64,000 bases of DNA, from contig JAHRVQ010000060.1 in NCBI GenBank assembly GCA_019090615.1, positions 19,947 through 83,946 on the forward strand, in the 5' to 3' direction. The notes beneath the pieces are model-generated. The model was given only the letters and a program-made list of their open reading frames with translations. It searched no databases and had not been told where the DNA came from. This DNA is from Pseudomonadales bacterium (GTDB lineage Bacteria; Pseudomonadota; Gammaproteobacteria; Pseudomonadales; Azotimanducaceae). Positions 9,009 to 18,300 of the stretch are shown piece after piece; the first letter of the stretch is position 1; the number at the start of each line of letters is the position of its first letter. Made by a program: the position numbers and the translations under genes.

Positions 9009-10268
9009 CTAGTCGAGCCCTGGAACAGCAAACTTCCGACACAGTTGTTCAACGTCATGCTTGATCCCGGCAATTTTGTTTTCATCTTCAGGGTTTTGTA
9101 GCGCATCAACAATCCAGTCGGCTAATTGCACCATATCTTTCTCGCCCATGCCTCTGGCGGTTGCCGCCGGCGTACCAATACGAATTCCGCTAGGGCGCAA
9201 CGGTGGGTTTGGGTCATCAGGAATGATCTGTTTGTTGGTGGTGATGCCCGCCTGGTCAAGTACAGCCTCTGCCACCTTGCCGTTAATCCCATAACTGATA
9301 GATGTATCAAGTACCATCATATGATTATCAGTACCGCCAGTGACTAAGCTCGCCTGGCGATCAAGTAAGGCCTGGGCAAGCGTTTTTGCATTAATCAGTA
9401 CCTGATTCGCATATTGTTTGAATTCGTCCTGCTGAGCTTTTAGCAAAGTTATTGCAATACCAGCAATCGCATTCATATGTGGCCCGCCCTGTAACCCAGG
9501 GAACACCGATTTATCAATTTTTTTGGCAAATTCTTTTTTACATAACACCATGCCACCGCGTGGCCCACGAAGACTTTTATGGGTGGTAGTAGTCACCACA
9601 TCAAAACCAAAATCAAACGGGTTTTTCATGGCATCACCTGCCACCAGGCCACCAAAGTGGGATGCATCGGTCATGGTAATTGCGCCGATTTCATCCGCAA
9701 TCTGTTTGAATTTGGCATAGTCGATATCTCGCGGGTAAGACGTATAGCCTGCCAGAATCATCTTCGGTTTGTGTTTTAGGGCATCTTTACGTACCTGGTC
9801 AAAATCAATCGAACCATCAACAGGGTTGGTCACATAACGCTCAAAGTTAAAGATTTTTCCCATATGAGAAACTGGCGCGCCATGGGTGAGATGCCCGCCG
9901 TGGGATAAATCCATCGCCATTATGGTGTCGCCTGGTTCTAATAAACCCAGATATACCGCCTGGTTCATTGCCGAGCCAGATAAAGGCTGAACATTTGCAT
10001 GTTCACAACGAAAAACCGTCTTGGCCCGGTCACGGGCAAGATTTTCAATAATATCGGTATATTCCTGGCCACCGTAATACCGTCTACCTGGATAACCTTC
10101 TGAATATTTATTGGTAAAAACGCTGCCTAGCGCCGCCAGTACCTCAGGAAAGGTATAATTTTCCGAAGGTATAAGCTCTATACCGGATTTTTGCCGTTCT
10201 TCCTCGCCTTTAAGTGCGTTGAACACGGCTGGATCATTTTTTTCAAGATAATCAATATTAGCTGTCAT
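9009..10268 (-). CDS. glyA: Serine hydroxymethyltransferase
   Basis: This 419-residue PLP enzyme converts serine and tetrahydrofolate to glycine and 5,10-methylene-THF. The PLP-lysine motif TTTTHKSLRGPRGG places the Schiff-base Lys at residue 231, and LIPSENYTFPEV near the N-terminus, YPGRRYYGG and LSHGGHLTHG are family signatures. The length is the usual bacterial one. The start ATG is preceded by GGGAGATAGCCC, a good ribosome site. It appears monocistronic. The upstream leader contains two small stem-loops (10360-10398). Confidence 0.97.
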   Translation of the reverse strand: MTANIDYLEKNDPAVFNALKGEEERQKSGIELIPSENYTFPEVLAALGSVFTNKYSEGYPGRRYYGGQEYTDIIENLARDRAKTVFRCEHANVQPLSGSAMNQAVYLGLLEPGDTIMAMDLSHGGHLTHGAPVSHMGKIFNFERYVTNPVDGSIDFDQVRKDALKHKPKMILAGYTSYPRDIDYAKFKQIADEIGAITMTDASHFGGLVAGDAMKNPFDFGFDVVTTTTHKSLRGPRGGMVLCKKEFAKKIDKSVFPGLQGGPHMNAIAGIAITLLKAQQDEFKQYANQVLINAKTLAQALLDRQASLVTGGTDNHMMVLDTSISYGINGKVAEAVLDQAGITTNKQIIPDDPNPPLRPSGIRIGTPAATARGMGEKDMVQLADWIVDALQNPEDENKIAGIKHDVEQLCRKFAVPGLD

Positions 10269-10749
10269 GGGCTATCTCCCAAAGGTTCTAGTTACAAGGG
10301 TCTAGTATAAGTGGGTGCCCAGGCGAACGGCTTCTAATCTAATCACACTCACACTTCCTGGTGGTTAATTCCACCTGCTATTGGGCACTTTCACCCAATA
10401 AATCGCCAGTCATATGAGGACGCAGATTCTAACTGGGTGATCGGTAAATTAAAACCGCAATTACACCCGCAGCATGGCAAATTTATTGCGTACTTTTATT
10501 GCACCTATTTAATACACCTATTTAATACGCCTATTTAATACACAATGAAGCAGCAGCGAAATTACCGTTCGCCTATGCAGCTACCCAGTAGCAGTAAAAA
10601 TCAAATCAAGGTACAGTGACCGCAAAAGGAATGACTTAACGAATAATGATAAAACGTGTTGTTGATACTGTTAGTCAATGCTGATGATCAACATTAATAG
10701 TCAGCACTAAATAGACAACACCGATTATCAACCCATGCAGGAGCTGAAC
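10269..10749. other. glyA/VOC divergent region with structured leader and 13-bp repeats
   Basis: This 481-bp gap separates the divergent glyA and VOC genes. On the glyA side are two stem-loops. At 10503-10541 a 13-bp unit (ACCTATTTAATAC) is repeated three times. Around 10654-10720 the words GTGTTGT and ACAACAC flank internal repeats of TTGAT/ATCAA type, which could fold into a long imperfect hairpin. No further gene is seen. Confidence 0.4.
10360..10398 (-). promoter_or_regulatory. Stem-loops in the glyA 5' leader
   Basis: Read on the glyA strand, TTGGG(8 nt)CCCAA (10398-10381) is followed by GGTGG(6 nt)CCACC (10375-10360), about 90 bases before the start codon. SHMT genes are often under purine, glycine, SAM or folate control, so a cis-acting RNA is possible, but I do not recognise any described riboswitch class, and the glycine-riboswitch core is not apparent. 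Confidence 0.25.
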
Positions 10750-11154
10750 ATGCCGGTAGAAATCACTAAACAATCCATTGACCTGGGCCTGATAACCACC
10801 AACGGCGAGGCCATGGTCGCCTTTTATCGCGATGTACTGGGGCTGGAGCAAGAAGCAGTTATGCCGATGCCAGGCGGCGGCCAGATGACACGGATTAAAA
10901 TTGGCACCACAATACTTAAAATAGTTGTTAATGCCAAACAGCCTAAAGCAACTGCGCCGCCAGGGGGAATTGGCGGCGCTACAGGGTTTCGATATTTCAC
11001 GATTTCTGTCAGCAATCTAGAAGCAGCAACCGCGGTTTGTGCAGATGCTGGATTTAAAGTCCCCATGACACCCAGAGAGATCAGACCAGGGGTTAGCATT
11101 GCCATGATTGAAGATCCAGACGGTAACTGGGTTGAATTACTCCAGGCGACCTAA
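10750..11154 (+). CDS. VOC (glyoxalase/bleomycin-resistance fold) family protein
   Basis: The product has 134 residues. The start at 10750 is preferred over the ATG at 10735 because AGGAG at 10738-10742 sits seven bases before it. The pattern is two beta-alpha-beta-beta-beta modules: SIDLGLITTNGEAMVAFYRDVLGL, and a C-terminal module ending IEDPDGNWVELLQ, which supplies the terminal metal-ligand Glu. The usual first-strand ligand is not an obvious His here. Family members include dioxygenases, epimerases and glyoxalases, so the reaction is unassigned. It is followed by an FAH-family gene in the same direction 94 bp away, suggesting a shared small-molecule pathway. Confidence 0.8.
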   Translation: MPVEITKQSIDLGLITTNGEAMVAFYRDVLGLEQEAVMPMPGGGQMTRIKIGTTILKIVVNAKQPKATAPPGGIGGATGFRYFTISVSNLEAATAVCADAGFKVPMTPREIRPGVSIAMIEDPDGNWVELLQAT

Positions 11155-11168
11155 CCAACGCGTGCGGC

Positions 11169-11248
11169 AACTGCTATGTCTATAACTGCTATGTCTATAA
11201 CTGCTATGTCCACAAAGAGAATACGTTCACTAAGAGAATACTTGCACT
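11169..11248. repeat. Two adjacent tandem duplications abutting a start codon
   Basis: A 15-bp unit (AACTGCTATGTCTAT) occurs three times at 11169-11213. It is immediately followed by a 17-bp unit (AAGAGAATAC plus seven bases) twice at 11215-11248. The second array ends exactly at the ATG of the FAH-family gene, and each of its units carries an AAGAG ribosome-site-like word. Confidence 0.85.
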
Positions 11249-12136
11249 ATGCGCCTCGTCACTTTTACCCATAAAAGCCGCACCCGTATAGGGTTATTAA
11301 AGCAACAGCAAATCATCGATCTGTCGCAGGCAAACCCGCAGTTGCCCACGGATATGATCCAGTTGCTTGCGTTAGGCCAGCCAGGTATGGCCGCAGTAAG
11401 GGAAATTGACCAGGCTAATAATCCAGCGCATAGTCAACTGCCATTAGCTGATGTGGTGCTCGAAAGTCCGATCCAGAAGCCCGGTAAAATACTCGCAATC
11501 GGTCTTAATTATCGTGCCCATGCCATAGAGTCGAATATGGAGATACCTAAAACGCCTTTTGTTTTCACCAAACAATCCACCTCAATTAACGGCCCATTCG
11601 GCGATATATACTGGTCTGAAGACAGCAAAGCACTGGACTACGAAGGCGAATTAGGCGTAATTATTGGCAAAACCTGTCGCCGTGTGCCGCTGGAAAAAGC
11701 CCCGTCGGTGATTGCCGGGTTTTGCGTAATGAATGATGTTAGCGTGCGCGACTGGCAATTACGCGGCAATCCAGCGTCGTTTACCATGGGTAAATCCTGG
11801 GATAGCCATTGTCCTGCGGGCCCCGCGCTGGTGACCGCAGACGAAGTCGAACCACATAATTTACAGCTCAAAACCTATGTTAATAATGAGTTGCGACAGG
11901 ACAGCAATACCAATGATTTAATATTTAATTGTTATGAACTAATTAGTTTTATTTCCACAGCGTTTACCCTTGAAGCCGGCGATATGATAGTCAGTGGCAC
12001 GCCAAGCGGCGTCGGCTTTGCGCGCAAACCGCCACAAATGTTAGCCGTTGGCGATGTGGTGCGGGTCGAAATCGAGGGCCTTGGTCATATCGAAAATACC
12101 GTTGTAGAAGAACCCGCTGCTGCGGTTATCTACTAA
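11249..12136 (+). CDS. Fumarylacetoacetate hydrolase family protein
   Basis: The product has 295 residues. Residues about 1-70 form the short N-terminal domain of this branch. The C-terminal FAH domain starts at KPGKILAIGLNYRAHA (about residue 75). It contains the metal-binding acidic set DYEGELGVIIGK (about 130-141) and MNDVSVRDWQ (about 161-169), and ends SGTPSGVGFARKPP. Members hydrolyse or decarboxylate diketo acids, acylpyruvates or 2-oxo-hept-3-ene-dioates in aromatic catabolism. The exact substrate cannot be read from sequence. The sulfurtransferase gene begins 33 bp downstream, so co-transcription is likely. Confidence 0.88.
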   Translation: MRLVTFTHKSRTRIGLLKQQQIIDLSQANPQLPTDMIQLLALGQPGMAAVREIDQANNPAHSQLPLADVVLESPIQKPGKILAIGLNYRAHAIESNMEIPKTPFVFTKQSTSINGPFGDIYWSEDSKALDYEGELGVIIGKTCRRVPLEKAPSVIAGFCVMNDVSVRDWQLRGNPASFTMGKSWDSHCPAGPALVTADEVEPHNLQLKTYVNNELRQDSNTNDLIFNCYELISFISTAFTLEAGDMIVSGTPSGVGFARKPPQMLAVGDVVRVEIEGLGHIENTVVEEPAAAVIY

Positions 12137-12169
12137 CTACATTAGCGGCATTTGACCAGGGGATTCCGA

Positions 12170-13063
12170 ATGGATTTTGCACACCCAGAATATCTTGTTA
12201 CACCTAATTGGCTGGCAGATCACCTACACGACCCCGCCGTTGTAATACTTGATGTCACCGCCATGCTAACGGCGCAGCTTGTCAACCGGGCTGCAACAGA
12301 AGTTTTTGCCAGGGGGCATATCCCGTCGTCGATATTTTTTGACATTGCCTCAGCAAACGGCCTGTTAGCCGATAAAACCAGCACCCTGCCCTGGACCTGG
12401 CCCTCCTGTGCAGATTTCGAACGCACTATGGAAGACTTCGGTATCAGCAATCAGAGCCACGTCATACTGGTCGCATCCACACCCAGACCCGACATAGATT
12501 CAGGCACCATGTGGTGCACCCGCGGTTGGTGGCTGATGCATCATTTTGGGATTAGATGTTCAATCCTGGCGGGCGGTCTGGAACTCTGGCAAGCAGAGGA
12601 TTACCCACTCAGCACAGATACCAGCGACCTAAAGCGTGCCGCAAAATTTACCGCAATAGACAAAACCCAACAGGCCGTGGCGACCAGGCAACAGGTCCTG
12701 CAGAATATTGACCAGGATAATGTCTGTATTGTAGATGCCTTGGCGCCAGCCCACTATAACGGCAGGCAGGCAAATTATGGGACACGAAAGGGTCATATCA
12801 AAGGCGCACAAAACCTTTATTATCGCGCGTTATTCAGAGCAGAAACGGCCCTGTTCCACAATCCAACCGTACTCCATCGTCAACTGGCAGACCTGCTCGC
12901 GCAGCCCGAGGTAGTCGTCTATTGTGGCGGTGCCATCGCAGCTACCGTCACTGGCTTCGCACTAAAACTTCTCGGCTACGAAGCAGTACGCATCTACGAC
13001 GGCAGTTTACTTGAATGGTCCAGTGACGATAATCTACCCATGACAAACCCTGACGCAGCTTAA
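12170..13063 (+). CDS. Sulfurtransferase (two-domain rhodanese)
   Basis: The product has 297 residues from the ATG at 12170, chosen because CAGGGG lies about nine bases upstream; an in-frame TTG at 12152 is less likely. Two rhodanese domains are present: residues about 1-145 (inactive, beginning TPNWLADHL and VVILDV) and about 160-290. The active-site loop is CGGAIAAT with Cys252, unlike the CGSGVTA of mercaptopyruvate or CRKGVT of thiosulfate enzymes, so the donor is uncertain. It would transfer sulfane sulfur to cyanide or thiols in the cytoplasm. It converges on the GFA gene only 18 bp away. Confidence 0.88.
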   Translation: MDFAHPEYLVTPNWLADHLHDPAVVILDVTAMLTAQLVNRAATEVFARGHIPSSIFFDIASANGLLADKTSTLPWTWPSCADFERTMEDFGISNQSHVILVASTPRPDIDSGTMWCTRGWWLMHHFGIRCSILAGGLELWQAEDYPLSTDTSDLKRAAKFTAIDKTQQAVATRQQVLQNIDQDNVCIVDALAPAHYNGRQANYGTRKGHIKGAQNLYYRALFRAETALFHNPTVLHRQLADLLAQPEVVVYCGGAIAATVTGFALKLLGYEAVRIYDGSLLEWSSDDNLPMTNPDAA

Positions 13064-13081
13064 AGCAACTAAATTCAAACC

Positions 13082-13513
13082 CTATGATTTCGCCCCAGGA
13101 AATTTCTTAATAGCATCATTGGCCTCAAACCATTCAGCCTTTGATTGATAAAACGCATGATAACTGGCGCGCTGCGGGATTGGGTTATCCAATGTGCCTA
13201 TGCGTAGTCGTAACGTCCCCGGGATTGACGTTCTACTGCTATAAATGGGCGACCCACAGGCGCTACAAAACGCCCGCACCTTATCTGTACATGACCTGTA
13301 ACGGTTTAATAAACCGCCCGGGTCAGCCAGCGTAAATAATGTTTCATCAATCACTGCATTGGTAGCAAATGCACCACCCTGGGCTTTACGGCATTGTTGA
13401 CAATGGCAATGGGCAATTTCATTTAATTTTCCCTGGTAGGTATAGGAAATCCCACCGCATAGACAACTCCCTGACAAACACGGCGCCGGTAAGCAATCCC
13501 CTGCAATACTCAT
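13082..13513 (-). CDS. GFA family protein (glutathione-dependent formaldehyde-activating enzyme-like)
   Basis: The product has 143 residues. Zinc-binding Cys sets are seen in SGSCLCGGISY (near 15-25), HCHCQQCRKAQGG (near 36-48) and FCSACGSPIY (near 86-95), the arrangement of the GFA/CENP-V fold. The described family member binds glutathione and formaldehyde, but most GFA proteins have no proven activity. No operon partner is evident, as the next gene is convergent. Confidence 0.88.
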   Translation of the reverse strand: MSIAGDCLPAPCLSGSCLCGGISYTYQGKLNEIAHCHCQQCRKAQGGAFATNAVIDETLFTLADPGGLLNRYRSCTDKVRAFCSACGSPIYSSRTSIPGTLRLRIGTLDNPIPQRASYHAFYQSKAEWFEANDAIKKFPGAKS

Positions 13514-13839
13514 AATTTTATCACCTGCATCTTTTGCGATTAAAGCTTAAAAAGCGCAGTCCTTTCAGTCAAGTCTCCAAGACCTGGCAAAACCCATAAA
13601 AGCCGTCGAAATATTTTACACGTTCACTTACTGAGTTGATTGGCGACCCGTAACTCATTGTTTTTAATGCATTTATAATACAGGTATGATTTTTGCTAGA
13701 TCATTGTCTAGTAGTTGCAAAGAAAACATTGTGTCCTTAATTACTGAATATTACAGAACCCCTGGCAATCACTTCGAGAATACAGACCCGTTAGAACATT
13801 CCGTTAGAACATTCCGTTAGAACATAGAAAGAGATATAT
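13514..13839. other. Intergenic region with 13-bp triplication
   Basis: This 326-bp gap separates two divergent genes. The only clear structure is a 13-bp unit (CCGTTAGAACATT) repeated three times at 13788-13826, ending about 13 bases before the downstream start codon. An AT-rich stretch near 13660-13700 could contain a promoter. Confidence 0.5.
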
Positions 13840-14757
13840 ATGCAGAAGAAATCAGCCTGGCGAGCTATAGGCCCCATGCAGTACTTAACTAAAGCCATCG
13901 TCCTGTCAGCCTTAAGCTTTATTGCCATGGTCACGTCTATTAATGCCATTGCAGCGCCGCTGCTATTTGGGATTCATCCATTTCAGGACGATTCCAGTAT
14001 TTTACATCAAATTGATCCAACCACAGGCGCCGACATTAACAGCATCGACTTAAGCCTGGCTGGCAGCATTATTAGAGGCGGCAATGGCCTGGCCGTTGAC
14101 CCAACCACGGGCATCATGTATGCAATATTAAAGCTCCAGGGCCAATCCACCCGCGAACTGGTCACCATTGACCCCGTAACCGGCATAGCAACCAGTATTG
14201 GCGATACTGGGCTTAAGATTGCTGGGCTTACTTTTGATGCCTCGGGGCAACTTTTTGGCGTAACGGGTGATGGCGCAACACCTGCAGAAACCTTGTTTAA
14301 ACTGAATAAAACAAACGCTTCTACATCATTATTCTTAACCCTTGGGGCAGGCGAAGACGGCGAAGCAATCGCCTATAACCCTACTGATGGGTTGATCTAC
14401 CATTCCTCCGGACCCGACGTAAACAACTTAGGGTTGGTCTTTGAATCAATCGATTTAATCACCAAAACAACCACTGAAATCACCCTGTCGGGAGACTCTT
14501 ATCAAGAATTTTTCGGTATGGTTTACGACGTCAGCCAGGATCTTTTCCTTGCCACTGATATAAATAAAGAACTTTTTAGTATTACCACCAGCGGGCTGGT
14601 TACATCGCTAGGCACTATTGATATCCATCTACGTGGCCTGGCATTCTGGGATGACGGTACAGCAGTCCCCGCGCCACCGGCATTAGGCTTATTTGGTTTA
14701 GGGCTAATACTGTTATCTATGCAGACAAGGAAAGCGGACAAGAAAAAGACCCGTTAG
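13840..14757 (+). CDS. Exported beta-propeller-like protein with PEP-CTERM-like sorting tail
   Basis: The product has 305 residues. A signal peptide covers about residues 1-40, with a basic start, a hydrophobic core and a probable cleavage after INAIAA. The body contains repeated short blocks (LHQIDPTTGAD, GLAVDPTTGI, LVTIDPVTGIA, LFKLNKT) typical of bladed-propeller proteins. The tail is VPAPPALGLFGLGLILLSMQ followed by basic residues, the Pro-rich/hydrophobic/basic plan of PEP-CTERM-type or related cell-surface sorting signals. The exact P-E-P triplet is absent, so recognition by an exosortase is uncertain. An AAAGAGA ribosome site supports the chosen start. Function unknown. Confidence 0.75.
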   Translation: MQKKSAWRAIGPMQYLTKAIVLSALSFIAMVTSINAIAAPLLFGIHPFQDDSSILHQIDPTTGADINSIDLSLAGSIIRGGNGLAVDPTTGIMYAILKLQGQSTRELVTIDPVTGIATSIGDTGLKIAGLTFDASGQLFGVTGDGATPAETLFKLNKTNASTSLFLTLGAGEDGEAIAYNPTDGLIYHSSGPDVNNLGLVFESIDLITKTTTEITLSGDSYQEFFGMVYDVSQDLFLATDINKELFSITTSGLVTSLGTIDIHLRGLAFWDDGTAVPAPPALGLFGLGLILLSMQTRKADKKKTR

Positions 14758-15324
14758 ATGCATAGCAACTAATAGCCGCACTCGCTGCAACCAACGTTTA
14801 CAATATTATCCATTATCGATATTAGTAGCCGACACCAGTAACCGTCAGGCGCAAAAACTTGTCGATAAAGCACTTGATTAAATTGTTGATAAAAGTGGTT
14901 GTAGTGAGTATCACCATAAAAACACACATCACAAGCAGCGAATATCGTCTAGCTGGCTATCTGTAAACGCCAACTTGAACAGCCCCATCCAGCAATTCAC
15001 TGACTAACAATGGTTTGTTTAAATCACCCCGAAAACCCCGTGTTTCACCACGATCTAATACCAACTCATTTAAAAAAACAATTTAAAACAACGGCCTTAA
15101 GTCTACACCCATTTCCTGTAAATATTATTGACGTCCCGTTCGCCCGAATTTAACTCCACAATAACTAACATGCCACTCCCTGTGGGTTGCGTCGCCCTGG
15201 CGCGCGTTTTACTATTCAACCGCTGCCAGTAAACTATGCTCTACGAGCGCGGCGCATCGGCAACTTGTAATTACTGATGCTGATAAATTTTATTGGCAAC
15301 TCATTGTTAGATGGAGATAACAAA
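14758..15324. other. Long intergenic region, nothing recognised
   Basis: This 567-bp stretch between the exported protein and the large membrane protein contains no convincing reading frame, tRNA, or strong hairpin that I can see. It probably holds the promoter of the downstream gene. Confidence 0.4.
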
Positions 15325-18300
15325 ATGCCACGCTGGATCTTGCCTGTAAACCTGATGCTGGTTGTTGGTATATTACTGTTTAACTTCCAACTGACAGCAG
15401 CCGCTGCAATCTCAACAACGGCCTCAACAGCCCCATCAAAAGCCTCACCCACAAACAGCGCCATTGATGCCTGGCGGCCCTGGATCGAAGAAAAACACCC
15501 AGATCTACATTGCCCCTGGACAATGACCAAACGAGTGGCCCATGCCTGTAATTGGCCAGGACAACTCTCGCTTAACCTGCACGCTAAAGGCTTAAGCTTT
15601 ACATTAAATGTCACGGTATTTGGCAAACGGGGGTTTATTGCTTTACCCGGTGATCAAAAACACTGGCCAATCAATGTCAGTATCGATGGTAAACCGGCAC
15701 CGGTGCTTGAAAAAAACAACTTGCCAGTAATTTCTCTAACCACCGGAGAATTTATTATTCGAGGCAATTTTCAATGGCAAAGTAAACCCACCGCACTCAC
15801 CGTGCCGCCCTCCATCGCCCAGGTGCAGGTGACCCAGGCTGGCAAGTTGTTAGACCTTAACCGGCGGGAGAACAAGGTGTTATTTTCACAGGGCCTTATT
15901 AAACCTGGCCCGCAAAAACAGGATCGAATAAAAATCGAAGTCTACCGCCTGCTGCGCGATGGGGTGCCGCAAACACTCGAAACACGGGTAAAATTGTCGG
16001 TCGCTGGCAAACCAGGGGAAATCAAAATTGGCAGGCTGGCATTGGCAGATAGCACTACCATCCAGTTAACCAGCCCTTTGCCAGCAAGAATAGAGACCGA
16101 CGGCGATTTACGTATCCAGGTGGTTGCCGGTGAGCATTCGATACGCCTGCTGTCACGCTTTGACACCGATGTAAGTTCGCTTAACATTGAAACCCGTGCG
16201 GACCCCTGGCCTAAATTTGAAACCTTAAGCTTTAAGGCCGAGACAGATATCCGTCAGCTGCGGATTACGGGCGCGCAAGGTATCGATACCTCGCAAATAT
16301 CACTACCACCGGAATGGCGCAACCTGCCCACCTATCAAATGAATAATGACTCCCGCCTACAGCTGACAACAGAATACCGTGGCGATCAAACCCCACCTGC
16401 CAATCAGTTACAGGTGCAGCGTAACCTGTGGCTGGATTTTGATGGCACCGGCATCACCTCACAAGATTTGATTAACGGCCAGATGTATCGCGACTGGCGT
16501 CTGGACGCCCAACCTGACACTCAAGTCGGTAGTGCCACGGTAGCCAATGAACCCGTATTAATAACCACCGACAAGGGTAATCAGGGGATCGAAATAAGAA
16601 GCCCCGAGATTAACCTTAAGGCCGTTACAAGGATTTTAAACCCTGAATATTTTTCAGCAATCGGCTGGCAAAGCCGTGCCGACACCTGGCGCGCGACATT
16701 ACACCTGCCGCCTGGCTGGCGGGTATTGCATGCCCAGGGCGTTGACAGCATTCGCGGCAGCTGGATAAGCCAATGGGACCTATGGGATATTTTTCTGCTG
16801 CTAATTATTGTTGCTGCCAGCTATCGATTGCTCGGTCTCAGCGGCGGTTTAGTCGCTGCAGCGACTCTGATCATTACCTACCATGAGCCGAATGCACCGA
16901 TCGTCATCTATCCTGTGTTATTATTGCTGATCGCCTTATTACCCATACTTACAGGCCGATTGCGAATATTAGCCAGCATTGTTGGTGGCCTGAGCATTGC
17001 AATGCTGGTGGTATCGCTGGTTTTGTTTTCAGTTGCAGCTTTTCGGTTAGCCATTTACCCGAGCCTGGAAAAGGTCCGCGTCGGACAATATCAGTTACAA
17101 AATACTGAACGCCGCGAAATGGCTACGGCTAGTAGACTACAGGAGACGATGGATAAATCCATCAACAGCCCCAGTGCTATTAGTGACAACAATGTTAGTG
17201 GCATGAATGTCAGTGACAATAATTACAGCATCAGGTCAGCCGTGATGAAACGCAGAAGGTCTGACCGGCAACAGACAGATCTGTACCAACTCGACCAGGA
17301 TGATCGATTACAAACCGGGCCCGGCCTGCCTACCTGGCTATGGCAGGCCGTTAATCTACGCTCAAGCGGCCCCTTAGTTGCTGAGCAAAACCTGGCAATC
17401 TATTATTCAACGCCAATAGTGACCAGCTTATGGCGCGTTGCGAGTGTTTTGCTACTGGTTTTATATGCCTTAATGGTTATTTTACCGGTCGCTCGCCAAC
17501 TAAAAACACAAGATAAAAATAAACCCCTGGTTGCTAACCCAACCGCGCCAGTTTTACTTATCCTGGGTATTATTTCAGCCACCTTATTGCCCAGCGCCGA
17601 TTTATCTGCTGCGCCTTACCCACCAGCATACCTACTCCAGCAACTGGAACAAAAACTGCTCAAGCCACCCCCTTGCTTGCCCGCCTGCGCGTCCATTAGC
17701 CAGGGTTCTCTCACGGCCAGCAAAAATACCCTGACACTGGAATTTGCTATTTATGCCGCGGTTGATGTCTCGCTACCACTGCCTTCAAGTGAGACTGGCT
17801 GGCAGGCAACCACCATCAGCATGGATGGCAACCAACGTAACGCGACCCAACGACAACAGGGCATCATTAATATGATGTTGCCCAGCGGACATCATCATAT
17901 AACCCTCTCTGGCCCGCTTACCGGAGAACAGATAACGATTAATGTCCCCGTCCCAATACACAACTTTAGTGCCCATTCGAACCACTGGACCATTGAAGGT
18001 GTAATAGCGGGCAGAATAATCAATAACACTCTGGTACTACGCTCCCAGGCAAAAAATACGCAGCAAAATAGCCTGCGGCCTAATCCTGTATCGCCGCTGG
18101 TATCGGTTAATCGAGAATTTATCTTTGGTAAACAATGGCAAATTATCACCCGAGTAGAAAGAATCGCGCCCACCAAAGGGCCCATTGCAGTTAAGGTGCC
18201 GCTTTATAGTTTCGAGAAAGTCCTCACAGATAAAATTAATATTCAGGACGGTATGGCGCATTTACAGTTTAATCACAACCAGCAATATGTCAGTTGGGTG

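Noticed and set aside
9061..9347. Plus-strand frames within glyA
   Set aside because: They lie entirely antisense to a strongly conserved gene and have no ribosome sites or recognisable domains.
12152..12169. TTG start extending the sulfurtransferase by six residues
   Set aside because: The ATG at 12170 has a CAGGGG site at normal spacing and the extension shows no family similarity.
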